This document shows, in pieces, positions 53,568 through 62,413 of a stretch of DNA of 64,000 nt. The position numbers were made by a program, and so were the translations under genes. The DNA is from Klebsiella michiganensis (lineage in GTDB: Bacteria; Pseudomonadota; Gammaproteobacteria; Enterobacterales; Enterobacteriaceae). The notes beneath the pieces are model-generated. The model made no database searches and had not been told where the DNA came from. It saw only the letters and a program-made list of their open reading frames with translations. Within the stretch, counting starts at the first letter, position 1. The number at the start of each line of letters is the position of its first letter. The stretch spans positions 2,914,001 through 2,978,000 of the forward strand of contig CP011077.1 in the NCBI GenBank assembly GCA_000963575.1, written 5' to 3'.

Positions 53568-54476
53568 ATGGTAGCCGTTATTATTCTTGGCATTTTCATT
53601 ATCAGCGTCTTCTACGCCCACTCCCGCGGCGTCGAAAAACAAAAGTTTTCACGCCAGCTTTTTGACCACTCGACCTTTATGGCTCCGGTCAATATGTTCA
53701 TGACGCGTTTCTCGCGCCTGCCGCCTGAACAGCCTTATTTCCCGACCAGTGACTTCCCGGAACTACAAAAGCTGACGGATAACTGGGAAGTCATTCGTGA
53801 AGAAGCGCTGCGTCTGCAGGGTCATATCAAAGCGGCAGAAAGCCACAACGATGCCGGTTTTAACACCTTCTTTAAGCGTGGATGGAAACGCTTTTATCTT
53901 AAGTGGTATAGCGATGCGCACCCTTCCGCGCACGAGCTTTGTCCGGTCACGACAAAGCTGGTCAGTGAGATCCCATCCGTGAAAGCGGCAATGTTTGCCG
54001 AACTACCGGCGGGCGCTTACCTGGGTAAGCACCGCGATCCCTATGCCGGATCGGTGCGCTACCACCTGGGCCTGGCCACGCCAAACGACGATCGTTGCTT
54101 TATTGAGGTCGATCGGCAACGCCATAGCTGGCGTGACGGCGAGGCGGTTATTTTTGATGAAACCTATGTGCACTGGGCCGAAAATAAGAGCGAACAGACC
54201 CGAATCATTCTGTTCTGCGATATTGAGCGGCCGATGAAATGGCGCTGGGCGCAGGCCGTGAACCATTGGGTAGGCACCACCCTGATGTCTGCCGCCAGCT
54301 CGCCAAACAGCGACAGCGACCGTACCGGCGCCCTGAACCGCGTATTTAAGTACGTTCACGCGCTGCGCGACAGCGGGCAAAATCTGAAGAAACGCAATCG
54401 GAAGGTGTATTACGCGATGAAGTATTCGGCGATCACGCTGATTTTTGCGGCGATTATCGTACCAAGCGTGGTGTAG
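53568..54476 (+). CDS. lpxO: LpxO-like lipid A 2-hydroxylase (Fe(II)/2-oxoglutarate dioxygenase)
   Basis: 302 residues from the ATG at 53568, which has GGAGAG ten bases upstream; an ATG at 53550 just precedes that site. N-terminal membrane anchor (about 1-20), then a cytoplasmic aspartyl/asparaginyl beta-hydroxylase fold. Counting from 53550, the iron ligands are His161-x-Asp163 (GKHRDPYAGSVRYHLGL) and His208 (ETYVHW), with Arg218 for 2-oxoglutarate. A second hydrophobic segment ends the protein. It hydroxylates the 3'-secondary myristate of lipid A in Salmonella. It is an addition between rcsA and dsrB relative to E. coli. Confidence 0.88.
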   Translation: MVAVIILGIFIISVFYAHSRGVEKQKFSRQLFDHSTFMAPVNMFMTRFSRLPPEQPYFPTSDFPELQKLTDNWEVIREEALRLQGHIKAAESHNDAGFNTFFKRGWKRFYLKWYSDAHPSAHELCPVTTKLVSEIPSVKAAMFAELPAGAYLGKHRDPYAGSVRYHLGLATPNDDRCFIEVDRQRHSWRDGEAVIFDETYVHWAENKSEQTRIILFCDIERPMKWRWAQAVNHWVGTTLMSAASSPNSDSDRTGALNRVFKYVHALRDSGQNLKKRNRKVYYAMKYSAITLIFAAIIVPSVV

Positions 54477-54483
54477 AAGATTG

Positions 54484-54508
54484 CCCCTCTCCCCAAACAG
54501 GAGAGGGG
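54484..54508 (+). terminator. Hairpin after lpxO, possible terminator
   Basis: CCCCTCTCC/GGAGAGGGG with a 7-base loop, just after the lpxO stop. It has no T-run. It resembles the CCCTCTCCC palindromes near 37350, so it may be a repeat that serves as an mRNA end. Confidence 0.5.
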
Positions 54509-54539
54509 ACTGTCCAGAGCAAGTCTCAGCCTCAAAAGC

Positions 54540-54728
54540 CTACTCTTCGCTCTCGACAAAAATCCCGTCCGGGTGACCGGACTCATTAAAGAACCAGATC
54601 CCCAGCGGATAATCCTCCAGCGAGACGAGATACATCGTCCCCTCGTTAAACGGCTCTACCGCCAGAACTACGCCCGAACGTCGCGGGCCGCCATCGGTCT
54701 TCACGGTCACCCGATCATTGATTTTCAT
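54540..54728 (-). CDS. dsrB: DsrB protein
   Basis: 62 residues from the ATG at 54728, with GGAGG upstream. It is almost identical to E. coli DsrB (KINDRVTVKTDGGPRRSG at the start, DYPLGIWFFNESGHPDGIF at the end). It is a small protein of unknown function; the E. coli gene is sigma-S dependent and lies near dsrA as here. Confidence 0.93.
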   Translation of the reverse strand: MKINDRVTVKTDGGPRRSGVVLAVEPFNEGTMYLVSLEDYPLGIWFFNESGHPDGIFVESEE

Positions 54729-54857
54729 GGTTATTTCCTCCAAAGATATTGCTTGCCATTGTAGATCAAAAACCCCCTGAGCGCCCTTACTCCGGGCAGA
54801 CTGGCGCATTATCTGAAACGACTATACTTAAGGGTGGTAGTCAGCGAGGGCAAAGTG

Positions 54858-55091
54858 ATGAAGACCGTGAAAATCAGCGGCAGCGCGGCGCATCAAACAA
54901 CGGAAGTTGATGTTGACGCACTGCTTGCCGCGATCAATGAAATTAGCGAAAGCGATATCCGCCACGCCAACAGCGATGAACATCCGCAGCGAGTGAGCGT
55001 GGATGGCCGAGAGTGGCATAGCTACAAGGAACTGGCGGATGCTTTTGAACTGGATATTCGGGATTTCAGCGTGAATGAAATTAACCGCTAA
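54858..55091 (+). CDS. yodD: YodD stress-induced small protein
   Basis: 77 residues from the ATG at 54858; an earlier in-frame start is rejected by comparison with E. coli. It matches YodD in VDVDALLAAINEISES and ADAFELDIRDFSV. Function is unknown; the E. coli gene is induced by peroxide and acid stress. It is convergent with dsrA, whose terminator hairpin follows its stop directly. Confidence 0.88.
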   Translation: MKTVKISGSAAHQTTEVDVDALLAAINEISESDIRHANSDEHPQRVSVDGREWHSYKELADAFELDIRDFSVNEINR

Positions 55092-55179
55092 GAAAAGCAT
55101 CCCGGCCGGGGAGCCGGGATGAAAACTTGCTGAAGCAAGAAGCACTTGAAATTCGTTACATCAGGAAATCTGATGTGTT
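55092..55179 (-). ncRNA. dsrA: DsrA small regulatory RNA
   Basis: About 88 bases. The 5' end AACACATCAGATTTCC and the rpoS-pairing middle GTAACGAATTTCAAGTGC match E. coli DsrA. Stem 1 is CATCAG/CTGATG, stem 2 CTTGCT..AGCAAG, and the terminator is CATCCCGGC/GCCGGGATG (55098-55121) followed by CTTTTC. With Hfq it activates rpoS translation at low temperature and represses hns. In stem 1 the E. coli G-U pair is replaced by A-U, a pairing-preserving change. Confidence 0.92.
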
Positions 55180-55529
55180 GACCACATTACCTTAAATTTT
55201 ATTGAATACAAGGATATATTCTTTTCAAGAATGCCTGACGGCAGACCTATTGACGCCGGGAATTTGATTCCAATGCCTTGTTAAATCGTTTTTTTAAACC
55301 TGAGCCCCGTATAAAAAGGGGATTTAAGCACTGAAAAAATTAAGATTTATCCTAAATTGAATCACCTGTTTTCATATGCCGTGCAGGGGCGAATATAAAA
55401 TAAATCCGCACCAGCCTCGCCAAACACTCGGCAAAACATTACGCAGTCTTTAGCAATAGCGCCCATCAACAACCCGGCCAAAACATCAACAATGCTTATA
55501 TGATATAGCGGCCATACCCGTCGGATGAC
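55180..55529. other. Intergenic region, dsrA promoter / end of dgcQ
   Basis: 350 AT-rich bases. The dsrA promoter must lie at 55180-55215 (minus-strand TTGTAT and TAATGT are candidate -35 and -10 elements, 16 bases apart). E. coli has yedP in this area; I see no remnant of it. A small CCCC/GGGG hairpin lies near 55304-55320. No other gene is seen. Confidence 0.5.
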
Positions 55530-57197
55530 TCAGTCCTGCATGCAAACCTGATTGCGGCCATGCTGTTTCGCCTTATACAACCGACGGTCAGCGATGGACT
55601 GCAGATGCTCAAAATCATAATCATGCCGCTCGTGCGCGCAGCTAACCCCGAACGAAGCGCTGATTTTTAGGGTCTGCCCGGCCTGTAAAAACAGCTCTTT
55701 AGTATTGATGCGGAGCCGGATTCGCTCGGCTATTGCCGCCGCTTCCGGAAGCCTGGTGCCGGGCAACAGCACGCAGAACTCTTCCCCACCCACGCGCCCT
55801 GCCACATCCCCTTCCCGAAGGGAGGAGGCAAGCAGCGCTGCCGCGTGGGAGAGCACTTTATCGCCAGCGTGATGCCCGAAACGATCGTTAATGCCTTTAA
55901 AGAAATCGAGATCCATCTGAATAACAGAGAAAGGTTTATCTTCGCGCTGGCAGTCCTGCGCCAGGCCGTGGGCGATATCGAAGAAGGCCCCACGATTATA
56001 GAGTCGGGTCAGGGTATCGTAATTTGCGCGCCAGCTTAGCGTCTGCTGCAGCGTCAGCATATTGCTGACCAGCCGCCGGATGATGCGCCAGGAGATGAAC
56101 AACATCAGCGTAAAGAGCAGCCAGAGCACCGTCAGCACAATGCTTATCCGGCCAAATTCCCCCTGTACGCCCTCGCTCAGGGTATGAACTTTGATCAACA
56201 CGCCGTCAAAGTTCATCAGTTTCGCCCACGTCACAAAGCGGCTGTCCATTCGCAGTTCGCCCTCTTCTCCGCTTTCCATGGAGCGGGCAATTTCCGCCTG
56301 CTGTTTGGCGTTAAAGACCGGCGACAGCGGCAGGCTGTTAGCCGCGGTTGCAATGAGCGAAAATTGCCTGTCAAACAGCATCACCGTGCCTTCATAACGA
56401 TCGTGGGAAAGCCCCTGAAGAAATTCATGCATGCCGCTGACAGGAAAATCCATCGCCAGCACGCCGTACCAGCGCTGATTCAGATCCAGCGGCACGGAGG
56501 CAGTAATGATCTGGCCATTTAAGCTGCTCGGGTTATAGGTATGCGTCCACTGAAGACCTCGTCCCGGGTTATTTTCCGGGGACTGGGCGCCAAAATAGGG
56601 CTGGGCAATCAGGCGGTAATAGAGCGAAACGATGGTCGGATCGTTTTCCGGCGGCGTACTGGAAAGGAAGAATCCTGCTCGAGAGGCATAAAACACACGC
56701 CTTTGCAGGTCGCGCTTATCGTCGGCAAGCTGCATGATGTAGCTGAATTCCAGCGCCGCTTCCAGCTCAGGGTAAAGCCAGGATTCATCCCGGTCGAGTA
56801 CGTGACCGTGGCTGACAAACTCGTCGGAAACGCCATTAATCGGCATGCCGCGATTCAGATCCAGCCGCAATTGCCAGTAAGGCTGCGTTCGCTGTACGGA
56901 GAAATCCGCCAGCGCCTGACGGGAAATATCAGTAGAAATAGGCGACTGTAGCGCATAATGCATGGTGTTGCGGTAAAACAGCAGGTTATCAATGCTGTGC
57001 TGCAGCTGCCGGTCCAGCGCGGTGGCGATGTTATCGAGACTGTTTCGCTGATTAGAAATGTAGGCCGATTCCAGCACCGCCACTTCACGCCAGGTAAGCA
57101 GCGTTGAGCAAAGAAACACGACGATAAAACAGAGGTTTACCACCCGCTGCGGTCGTTTATAACGGCTTAAAAACCGTTCAAATGCATTACCGATCAA
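55530..57197 (-). CDS. dgcQ: Diguanylate cyclase DgcQ (YedQ)
   Basis: 555 residues from a TTG at 57197 with AGGGAG eight bases upstream. The frame is open 61 codons further, but that part contains the yodC terminator. Membrane helices at about 25-45 and 360-380 flank a periplasmic sensor domain. The C-terminal GGDEF domain has an RVGGEEF active site (GGEEF form). It makes cyclic di-GMP; in E. coli it promotes cellulose, and Salmonella STM1987 is the orthologue. Confidence 0.92.
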   Translation of the reverse strand: MIGNAFERFLSRYKRPQRVVNLCFIVVFLCSTLLTWREVAVLESAYISNQRNSLDNIATALDRQLQHSIDNLLFYRNTMHYALQSPISTDISRQALADFSVQRTQPYWQLRLDLNRGMPINGVSDEFVSHGHVLDRDESWLYPELEAALEFSYIMQLADDKRDLQRRVFYASRAGFFLSSTPPENDPTIVSLYYRLIAQPYFGAQSPENNPGRGLQWTHTYNPSSLNGQIITASVPLDLNQRWYGVLAMDFPVSGMHEFLQGLSHDRYEGTVMLFDRQFSLIATAANSLPLSPVFNAKQQAEIARSMESGEEGELRMDSRFVTWAKLMNFDGVLIKVHTLSEGVQGEFGRISIVLTVLWLLFTLMLFISWRIIRRLVSNMLTLQQTLSWRANYDTLTRLYNRGAFFDIAHGLAQDCQREDKPFSVIQMDLDFFKGINDRFGHHAGDKVLSHAAALLASSLREGDVAGRVGGEEFCVLLPGTRLPEAAAIAERIRLRINTKELFLQAGQTLKISASFGVSCAHERHDYDFEHLQSIADRRLYKAKQHGRNQVCMQD

Positions 57198-57329
57198 GGG
57201 GATTCTCCCTGGCGGGCGACCCGGGCCGCGGTTATCAGTTCCTTCCGAAAACCCCTGGAAGAATGAAGTCTTTGCTAATTTTGCCACCGCGACGGCGCTT
57301 TGTCGAAGCTGGCCCACAGCACGGCGGCA

Positions 57330-57355
57330 TAAAAAAACCCGGCAAAGCCGGGTTT
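57330..57355 (-). terminator. Rho-independent terminator of yodC
   Basis: An 8-bp stem AACCCGGC/GCCGGGTT with a 3-base loop (57336-57354) runs into seven T residues on the minus strand. It lies 22 bases after the yodC stop and 133 bases upstream of the dgcQ start. Confidence 0.92.
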
Positions 57356-57376
57356 CGTTAGAAAAAACCAAAGGCT

Positions 57377-57556
57377 TCACACCTGCTGATGCTCTCTGAT
57401 TTCAACTGGCGCAAGGTCATCCTCACGGAACGCCTCACGCTTTACACCGTACCCGTCGTACCAACGGCACTCCACCATGCCACTGGAATAACCCGTGACA
57501 ATCATGCGGGGACCACCGTTTTTACGCCGGACTTCATCGCTGACCACATAAACCAT
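57377..57556 (-). CDS. yodC: YodC family protein (DUF2158)
   Basis: 59 residues from the ATG at 57556, with GGAGG five bases upstream. It matches E. coli YodC in GGPRMIVTGYSSGMVECRWY. It is a small soluble protein of unknown function. It is ended by a strong terminator, so dgcQ needs its own promoter. Confidence 0.92.
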   Translation of the reverse strand: MVYVVSDEVRRKNGGPRMIVTGYSSGMVECRWYDGYGVKREAFREDDLAPVEIREHQQV

Positions 57557-57648
57557 AGCCGCCTCCGGCATTAGGGGTGAAAACCTCTAAAGTTATAGTC
57601 AATGGTCAGCGTTTTTTCCTGGCCAAAGGCACAATTTTCTTTCCAGCC

Positions 57649-58563
57649 TTAATGCGAAGCGCTGCCCCGGAGGTGATTTATGCCGTTAACAACCAACAGC
57701 ACAATTCCACCGGCAATAAAGCCGAGCACCAGATTGGCAAGCGTTGGCCCGATAAGCGCAACCGCGCCGCCATATTGTCCCACCCATTGCTCAATGCCGT
57801 GGTGAAGCACCGGCACGCCGTGCACCAAAATACCGCCACCGACAAGGAACATCGCCAGCGTCCCGACAACCGTAAGCGCTTTCATGAGCCACGGCGCCAG
57901 GATCAGCAGCCCTTTTCCCACCGCCTTAGCCAGCGCCGCGCGTTTATCCGCCAGCCAGTATCCCAAATCGTCAATTTTCACGATCATCCCAACCAGCCCG
58001 TACACGCCAATGGTCACCAGAATGGCTATGCCGGCCAGGATTAACACTTGGTTTAACAACGGCGCCTCCGCCACAATGCCGAGCGTGATGGCGACTATCT
58101 CCGCCGAAAGAATAAAATCGGTACGCACCGCCCCTTTCACCTTATCTTTTTCGAAGGCCAGTGGATCCTGAGCGGCTATGGCCTCCAGCCTCGCCTGTTT
58201 TTCCTCCGCGCTTTCTTTGTGCCTGCTCGCCTTTACGCTATGCAGCACTTTTTCGACGCCTTCAAAACACAAAAACGCCCCGCCCACCATCAGCAGCGGC
58301 GTGATTGCCCACGGCGCAAACGCGCTGATAACCAGCGCCAGCGGCACCAGAATCAGCTTATTGAGAAAAGATCCTTTTGCCACGCTCCAGACAACGGGCA
58401 GTTCCCGATTCGCACGCAGGCCAGAAACCTGCTGAGCATTCAATGAGAGATCATCCCCCAGCACGCCAGCGGTTTTTTTTGCCGCGAGTTTGCCCATAAC
58501 GGAAATGTCGTCCAGCAGCGTGGCGATGTCGTCGAGCAATGTGAGTAAGCTACTTCCAGCCAA
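57649..58563 (-). CDS. yedI: YedI inner membrane protein (DUF808)
   Basis: 304 residues from a TTG at 58563 (AAGGA nine bases upstream); this start gives the conserved opening AGSSLLTLLDDIATLLDDIS. The ATG at 58641 would add 26 residues not found in relatives. About six membrane helices. Function is unknown. Confidence 0.9.
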   Translation of the reverse strand: MAGSSLLTLLDDIATLLDDISVMGKLAAKKTAGVLGDDLSLNAQQVSGLRANRELPVVWSVAKGSFLNKLILVPLALVISAFAPWAITPLLMVGGAFLCFEGVEKVLHSVKASRHKESAEEKQARLEAIAAQDPLAFEKDKVKGAVRTDFILSAEIVAITLGIVAEAPLLNQVLILAGIAILVTIGVYGLVGMIVKIDDLGYWLADKRAALAKAVGKGLLILAPWLMKALTVVGTLAMFLVGGGILVHGVPVLHHGIEQWVGQYGGAVALIGPTLANLVLGFIAGGIVLLVVNGINHLRGSASH

Positions 58564-58735
58564 AATATCTGTCCTTATTGATGTCGTTACCCAAGAGTAT
58601 GAAGCAAAAATCTCGCCGCGAAAAATCGCCGTCCTTGTCAATAAAAATTAACATTATATCAACAAGTATAATGCTCGCTATCCGCAGACTTTTGGCGTTA
58701 ACTGTCGGCCTGAAATTGATGTCTGGTGAGGGATT

Positions 58736-59653
58736 ATGCGAGCTCGTTCTGGTCAATTAGTGCCGCTGATAGCGGCGCTGTTTGCGTTGTACATTATCTG
58801 GGGTTCAACCTATTTAGCGCTGGCTATCGGGGTGAAAACCTGGCCGCCGTTTATCCTCGCCGGGACGCGCTTTATGCTGGCAGGCTCGCTGCTGATGGGC
58901 ATCCTGCTGCTTCGCGGCCACAAGCTGCCAAAACTTCGCCCGACGCTTAACGCCGCCCTTATCGGCGTGCTGCTGTTGGCCGTGGGCAACGGCTGCGTTA
59001 CGGTGGCGGAACATCAGCATGTGCCTTCCGGCATTGCCGCCGTCATGGTCGCTACCGTGCCACTGTTTACCCTCTGCTTTAGCCGCCTGTTTGGCATTAA
59101 AACGCGAAAGCTGGAGTGGCTCGGGATAGCCATCGGCCTCGCGGGCATTGTGTTGCTGAACAGCGGCGGCAATCTCAGCGGCAACCCTTCCGGCGCTGTT
59201 TTAATTCTGATTGGCTCCCTGAGCTGGGCGTTTGGCTCGGTTTACGGGTCGCGCATTGAATTGCCCGAAGGTATGATGGCCGGCGCGGTTGAAATGCTGG
59301 CGGCGGGAATTGTCGCCCTCAGCCTCGCGGCGCTTACCGGCGAGCGGCTGACAACGATGCCGGACACCTCCGGCTGGCTGGCGCTGGGCTACCTCGCGCT
59401 GTTTGGCTCCATGATTTCCATCAGTGCCTATATGTACCTGATTCGTAATGTCTCCCCGGCGGTGGCCACCAGCTATGCCTACGTCAACCCGGTTGTGGCC
59501 GTACTGCTGGGCACCACCTTTGCCGGTGAAAACCTTTCGGGGACTGAATGGCTGGCGCTGGGGATCATTATTTTTGCCGTGGTGCTGGTCACCCTGGGTA
59601 AATATTTGTTCCCCGCTAAACCGGTTATCGAGACTTGTGAAATGGAAAAATAG
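58736..59653 (+). CDS. yedA: YedA, DMT-family exporter
   Basis: 305 residues with ten membrane helices made of two EamA repeats (first repeat LYIIWGSTYLALAIGV, second repeat SWAFGSVYGSRI). A drug/metabolite transporter; the substrate is not known with certainty. It runs toward vsr with the stop codons almost touching. Confidence 0.93.
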   Translation: MRARSGQLVPLIAALFALYIIWGSTYLALAIGVKTWPPFILAGTRFMLAGSLLMGILLLRGHKLPKLRPTLNAALIGVLLLAVGNGCVTVAEHQHVPSGIAAVMVATVPLFTLCFSRLFGIKTRKLEWLGIAIGLAGIVLLNSGGNLSGNPSGAVLILIGSLSWAFGSVYGSRIELPEGMMAGAVEMLAAGIVALSLAALTGERLTTMPDTSGWLALGYLALFGSMISISAYMYLIRNVSPAVATSYAYVNPVVAVLLGTTFAGENLSGTEWLALGIIIFAVVLVTLGKYLFPAKPVIETCEMEK

Positions 59654-60154
59654 CTACTCTGCGGCCAGCGTCTGCTGGCCGCTGTCGTTTCGTTGATGGA
59701 TCCCGGTCACGTTGATTTCCGCGCTATGCCCGCCGCTGCAAATCCACTCTTCTAAACGTTCACACAGCGCCCGGTCGGGCATTTTCTCACGGCCACGCAG
59801 CGCGCATTCCCAAACCACCAGCACCCGCCAGCCCTGTGCCAGCAAAAGCGACGTATCTCGCTTATCCCGCACAACGTTGCGCCCTATCTTTTCCAGCCAA
59901 AAGTCGGTTCGCGTGGCCGGGACTTTAAACAGATAACAGTCGTGATGATGCCAGAAACAGCCGTGGGTAAAGATCACGCAGCGGTACTCGGCCACCACAA
60001 AGTCGGGCTTACCGGGCAGTGCGGCATCCTGCACGCGAAAGCTAAACCCGCACTCTGCCAGCAGCCCGGCAAGGCGTTTTTCAATGGCGGTGTCGCGCGT
60101 GGCAATCGCTCGCATGTTTTTACTGCGTATTGCTTTGCTGTGTACGTCCGCCAT
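59654..60154 (-). CDS. vsr: Very-short-patch repair endonuclease Vsr
   Basis: 166 residues. N-terminal MRAIATRDTAIEKRLAGLL and the core PDFVVAEYRCVIFTHGCFWHHHDC carry the catalytic Asp and the zinc/His residues. It nicks next to T:G mismatches arising from deaminated 5-methylcytosine in CCWGG sites made by Dcm. It follows dcm by 11 bases and does not overlap it, in contrast to E. coli. Confidence 0.95.
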   Translation of the reverse strand: MADVHSKAIRSKNMRAIATRDTAIEKRLAGLLAECGFSFRVQDAALPGKPDFVVAEYRCVIFTHGCFWHHHDCYLFKVPATRTDFWLEKIGRNVVRDKRDTSLLLAQGWRVLVVWECALRGREKMPDRALCERLEEWICSGGHSAEINVTGIHQRNDSGQQTLAAE

Positions 60155-60165
60155 AACTTCTCCGC

Positions 60166-61575
60166 TTAGCGCTTTTTCACCGCTTGTTTAATCACCGGCT
60201 CCAGCAGCTTTGCCACCGCGGCAAACGCAGGCACGACCACGGAGTTACCGAACTGGCGATAAGCCTGAGTGTCTGACACCGGAATACGGAACGCTTTCCC
60301 TTTCGGAGCTTCAAAGCCCATCAGCCTGGCGCATTCCCGCGGCGTCAGGCGTCGCGGCCTGTTCTGCTGGTTATCAGGATGGTTAAAATCAGCCTCGCCC
60401 AACGCCTTGTCCCAGCCGCGATCGACCAGGATTTCCGCCCCATCCTTAAAATAACGGGCCGACAGCGTTCTGGCCACGCTGGCCGGGTTGGTTGGGTCAA
60501 CCAGTCCGTAACCAAAGCAATTGCCCTTAGCCTGGTGCTTCTTCGCGTAGTTATAGAGGTATTTCCACAGCGTAGGAGTCAGTACATATTTTGCATCGAC
60601 ATCTTCATCCAGCAGCTCGCCAAAGGTCGGGCGGCGAGTCGGATAGAAATGACTGAGCGTCGTTAGCGTTACGGCGGGATCCAGGTTCAGGTCACGACGC
60701 GTACCCACCAGCACGATGCGTTCGCGGTGCTGCGGCAGGAAATTTTTACCGTCGACAATTTTCGGATCGTCCCGCCCGGAAACCGCGGCATCGGCCACGT
60801 CGTAACCCAGCTCGTCCAGCGTCTGCATGATAATACGGAACGTATTGCCTTTATCGTGGCTCTTCAGGTTTTTAACGTTCTCCAGCACAAAAACCGGGGG
60901 ACGCTTGGCGGCAATGATCCGCGCCACATCGAAGAACAATGTGCCCTGCGTTTCACAGGCAAAACCGTGCGCGCGCCCGAGGGCGTTTTTCTTCGAGACG
61001 CCGGCCAGAGAAAATGGCTGGCAGGGGAAACCGGCCAGCAACACATCATGATCCGGCAGCGTGGCCTGAATATGGGCCGTCGCCTGTTCGTCCGTGACGT
61101 CGCCACGGTTGCTGAGCGTCACGTCGCGAATATCTTCATTGAACTGGTGTTGTGCCGGGTCACAGTACCAGTTTGCTTTATACGTCCTCACCGCGTACTT
61201 GTTCCATTCGCTGGTAAACACACACTGCCCGCCAATCGCCTCAAATCCGCTGCGGATCCCACCTATCCCGGCAAACAGGTCAATAAAGCGAAAAGCATAG
61301 CGGCCATGATGCGCCGGCGGCGACGGCAGCATACTTTGCAGCATCTGCACTTCCACGTCGGTTAAACCGCGGGGAGCAGACTTGCCGTTATACCAGCGGT
61401 TCAGGGACTCACGCGTCCAGTCGCCCCCGACCTGGCGCAGGCGCAGGGCAACGGTTTTTTGATCGTAGATTTCCAGTAAGCGGCTGACCAGCGCATGATC
61501 TTCTTCTTGCTGAGTTTGTTTGTGGCGCTGCGCCTGAAGGGAGAGGTGTTCTGCTATCGCGTCAAGATCGTTCAT
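60166..61575 (-). CDS. dcm: DNA cytosine-5 methyltransferase Dcm
   Basis: 469 residues. Motif I FIDLFAGIGGIRSGFE (about 97-112), motif IV catalytic Cys185 in AGFPCQPFS, motif VI ENV, motif VIII QHRERI and motif X QFGNSVVVP are intact. It methylates the second C of CCWGG. It is co-transcribed with vsr, which corrects its mutagenic effect. The N-terminal 90 residues diverge from E. coli Dcm, as is usual for that part. Confidence 0.95.
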   Translation of the reverse strand: MNDLDAIAEHLSLQAQRHKQTQQEEDHALVSRLLEIYDQKTVALRLRQVGGDWTRESLNRWYNGKSAPRGLTDVEVQMLQSMLPSPPAHHGRYAFRFIDLFAGIGGIRSGFEAIGGQCVFTSEWNKYAVRTYKANWYCDPAQHQFNEDIRDVTLSNRGDVTDEQATAHIQATLPDHDVLLAGFPCQPFSLAGVSKKNALGRAHGFACETQGTLFFDVARIIAAKRPPVFVLENVKNLKSHDKGNTFRIIMQTLDELGYDVADAAVSGRDDPKIVDGKNFLPQHRERIVLVGTRRDLNLDPAVTLTTLSHFYPTRRPTFGELLDEDVDAKYVLTPTLWKYLYNYAKKHQAKGNCFGYGLVDPTNPASVARTLSARYFKDGAEILVDRGWDKALGEADFNHPDNQQNRPRRLTPRECARLMGFEAPKGKAFRIPVSDTQAYRQFGNSVVVPAFAAVAKLLEPVIKQAVKKR

Positions 61576-61639
61576 CGTGAACCAAAAATGGGAAAAGGGA
61601 GTGAAACTGTATCACCGATTTGACCCAGAAAGAATGGAA

Positions 61640-61661
61640 ACAGCCCGCACAAACGCGGGCC
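61640..61661 (-). terminator. Possible terminator of yedJ
   Basis: GCCCGC/GCGGGC with a 6-base loop (61643-61660) is followed on the minus strand by TGTTTCCATTCTTT, a weak T-rich tail. It lies 8 bases after the yedJ stop. Confidence 0.5.
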
Positions 61662-61668
61662 GGAAGGT

Positions 61669-62364
61669 TTAAGCCTGTGATTTAAAACGCTGCAGAACCC
61701 GTTCGTCCACCTGCAGATAGTCGCCTTTCAGCTCGGCGCACAGTTTTGCCATATAGCCGACGAGAAAATCCGCATTGTGCCGCGCCAGCGCACGCCCGGC
61801 TTCGGTTTGCATTGACTCCGGCAGGCGCAGGAGCTTTTTCTGGAAATGGTCCACCGAATACAAGGTGTCGTCCAGTTCCCGGCGCTCGGCGAGCGGATCG
61901 TCGCTGTCGAACAACGGGCGCCCCAGCGCGCCGGACACATAAAACACCCGCGCCAGGCCTATCGCCCCCAGCGACTCCAGCCTGTCCGCATCCTGCACCA
62001 CTTTGGCTTCCAGCGTCTGCGGCGCGATAGCCGCGCTAAAACTATGGGCCCGCACCGCATGGGCTACGTCGTCATACCGCTCGCGGGGGAAATCCGGGAA
62101 ATGCGTTTCAAGAATGCGCAGCGTTTCCTGCGCGGCCTTTGTGGAGGCCAGGTGGCGCTCCGGGTGGTTCTTTGGCAAGTTAACAATGTCGTGGAAATAG
62201 CAGGCGGTCAGCACCACCAGCCTGTCCGCCTCCGTCCCTTCCATAATATGCTGGGCGGTTTTCCATACGCGCCGGAAATGCGCCACGTCATGGGCTTTGT
62301 CATCCTGCGCCCAGTTCTCAATCAGATACTGCTCAAACTGCTGCTGCCAGCGGGCAATCGGCAT
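61669..62364 (-). CDS. yedJ: YedJ, HD-domain phosphohydrolase
   Basis: 231 residues. HD-superfamily metal motif: His in DVAHFRRVW (about residue 28), HD pair in ACYFHDIVNLP (about 58-59) and Asp in VVQDADRLESLG. It is a predicted metal-dependent phosphohydrolase, substrate unknown. It keeps its place after dcm as in E. coli. Confidence 0.92.
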   Translation of the reverse strand: MPIARWQQQFEQYLIENWAQDDKAHDVAHFRRVWKTAQHIMEGTEADRLVVLTACYFHDIVNLPKNHPERHLASTKAAQETLRILETHFPDFPRERYDDVAHAVRAHSFSAAIAPQTLEAKVVQDADRLESLGAIGLARVFYVSGALGRPLFDSDDPLAERRELDDTLYSVDHFQKKLLRLPESMQTEAGRALARHNADFLVGYMAKLCAELKGDYLQVDERVLQRFKSQA

Positions 62365-62413
62365 ACACGTACTCCCGTTCTCGTGAAAAGCGCCAGTCTG
62401 AGTATAACCAGAT

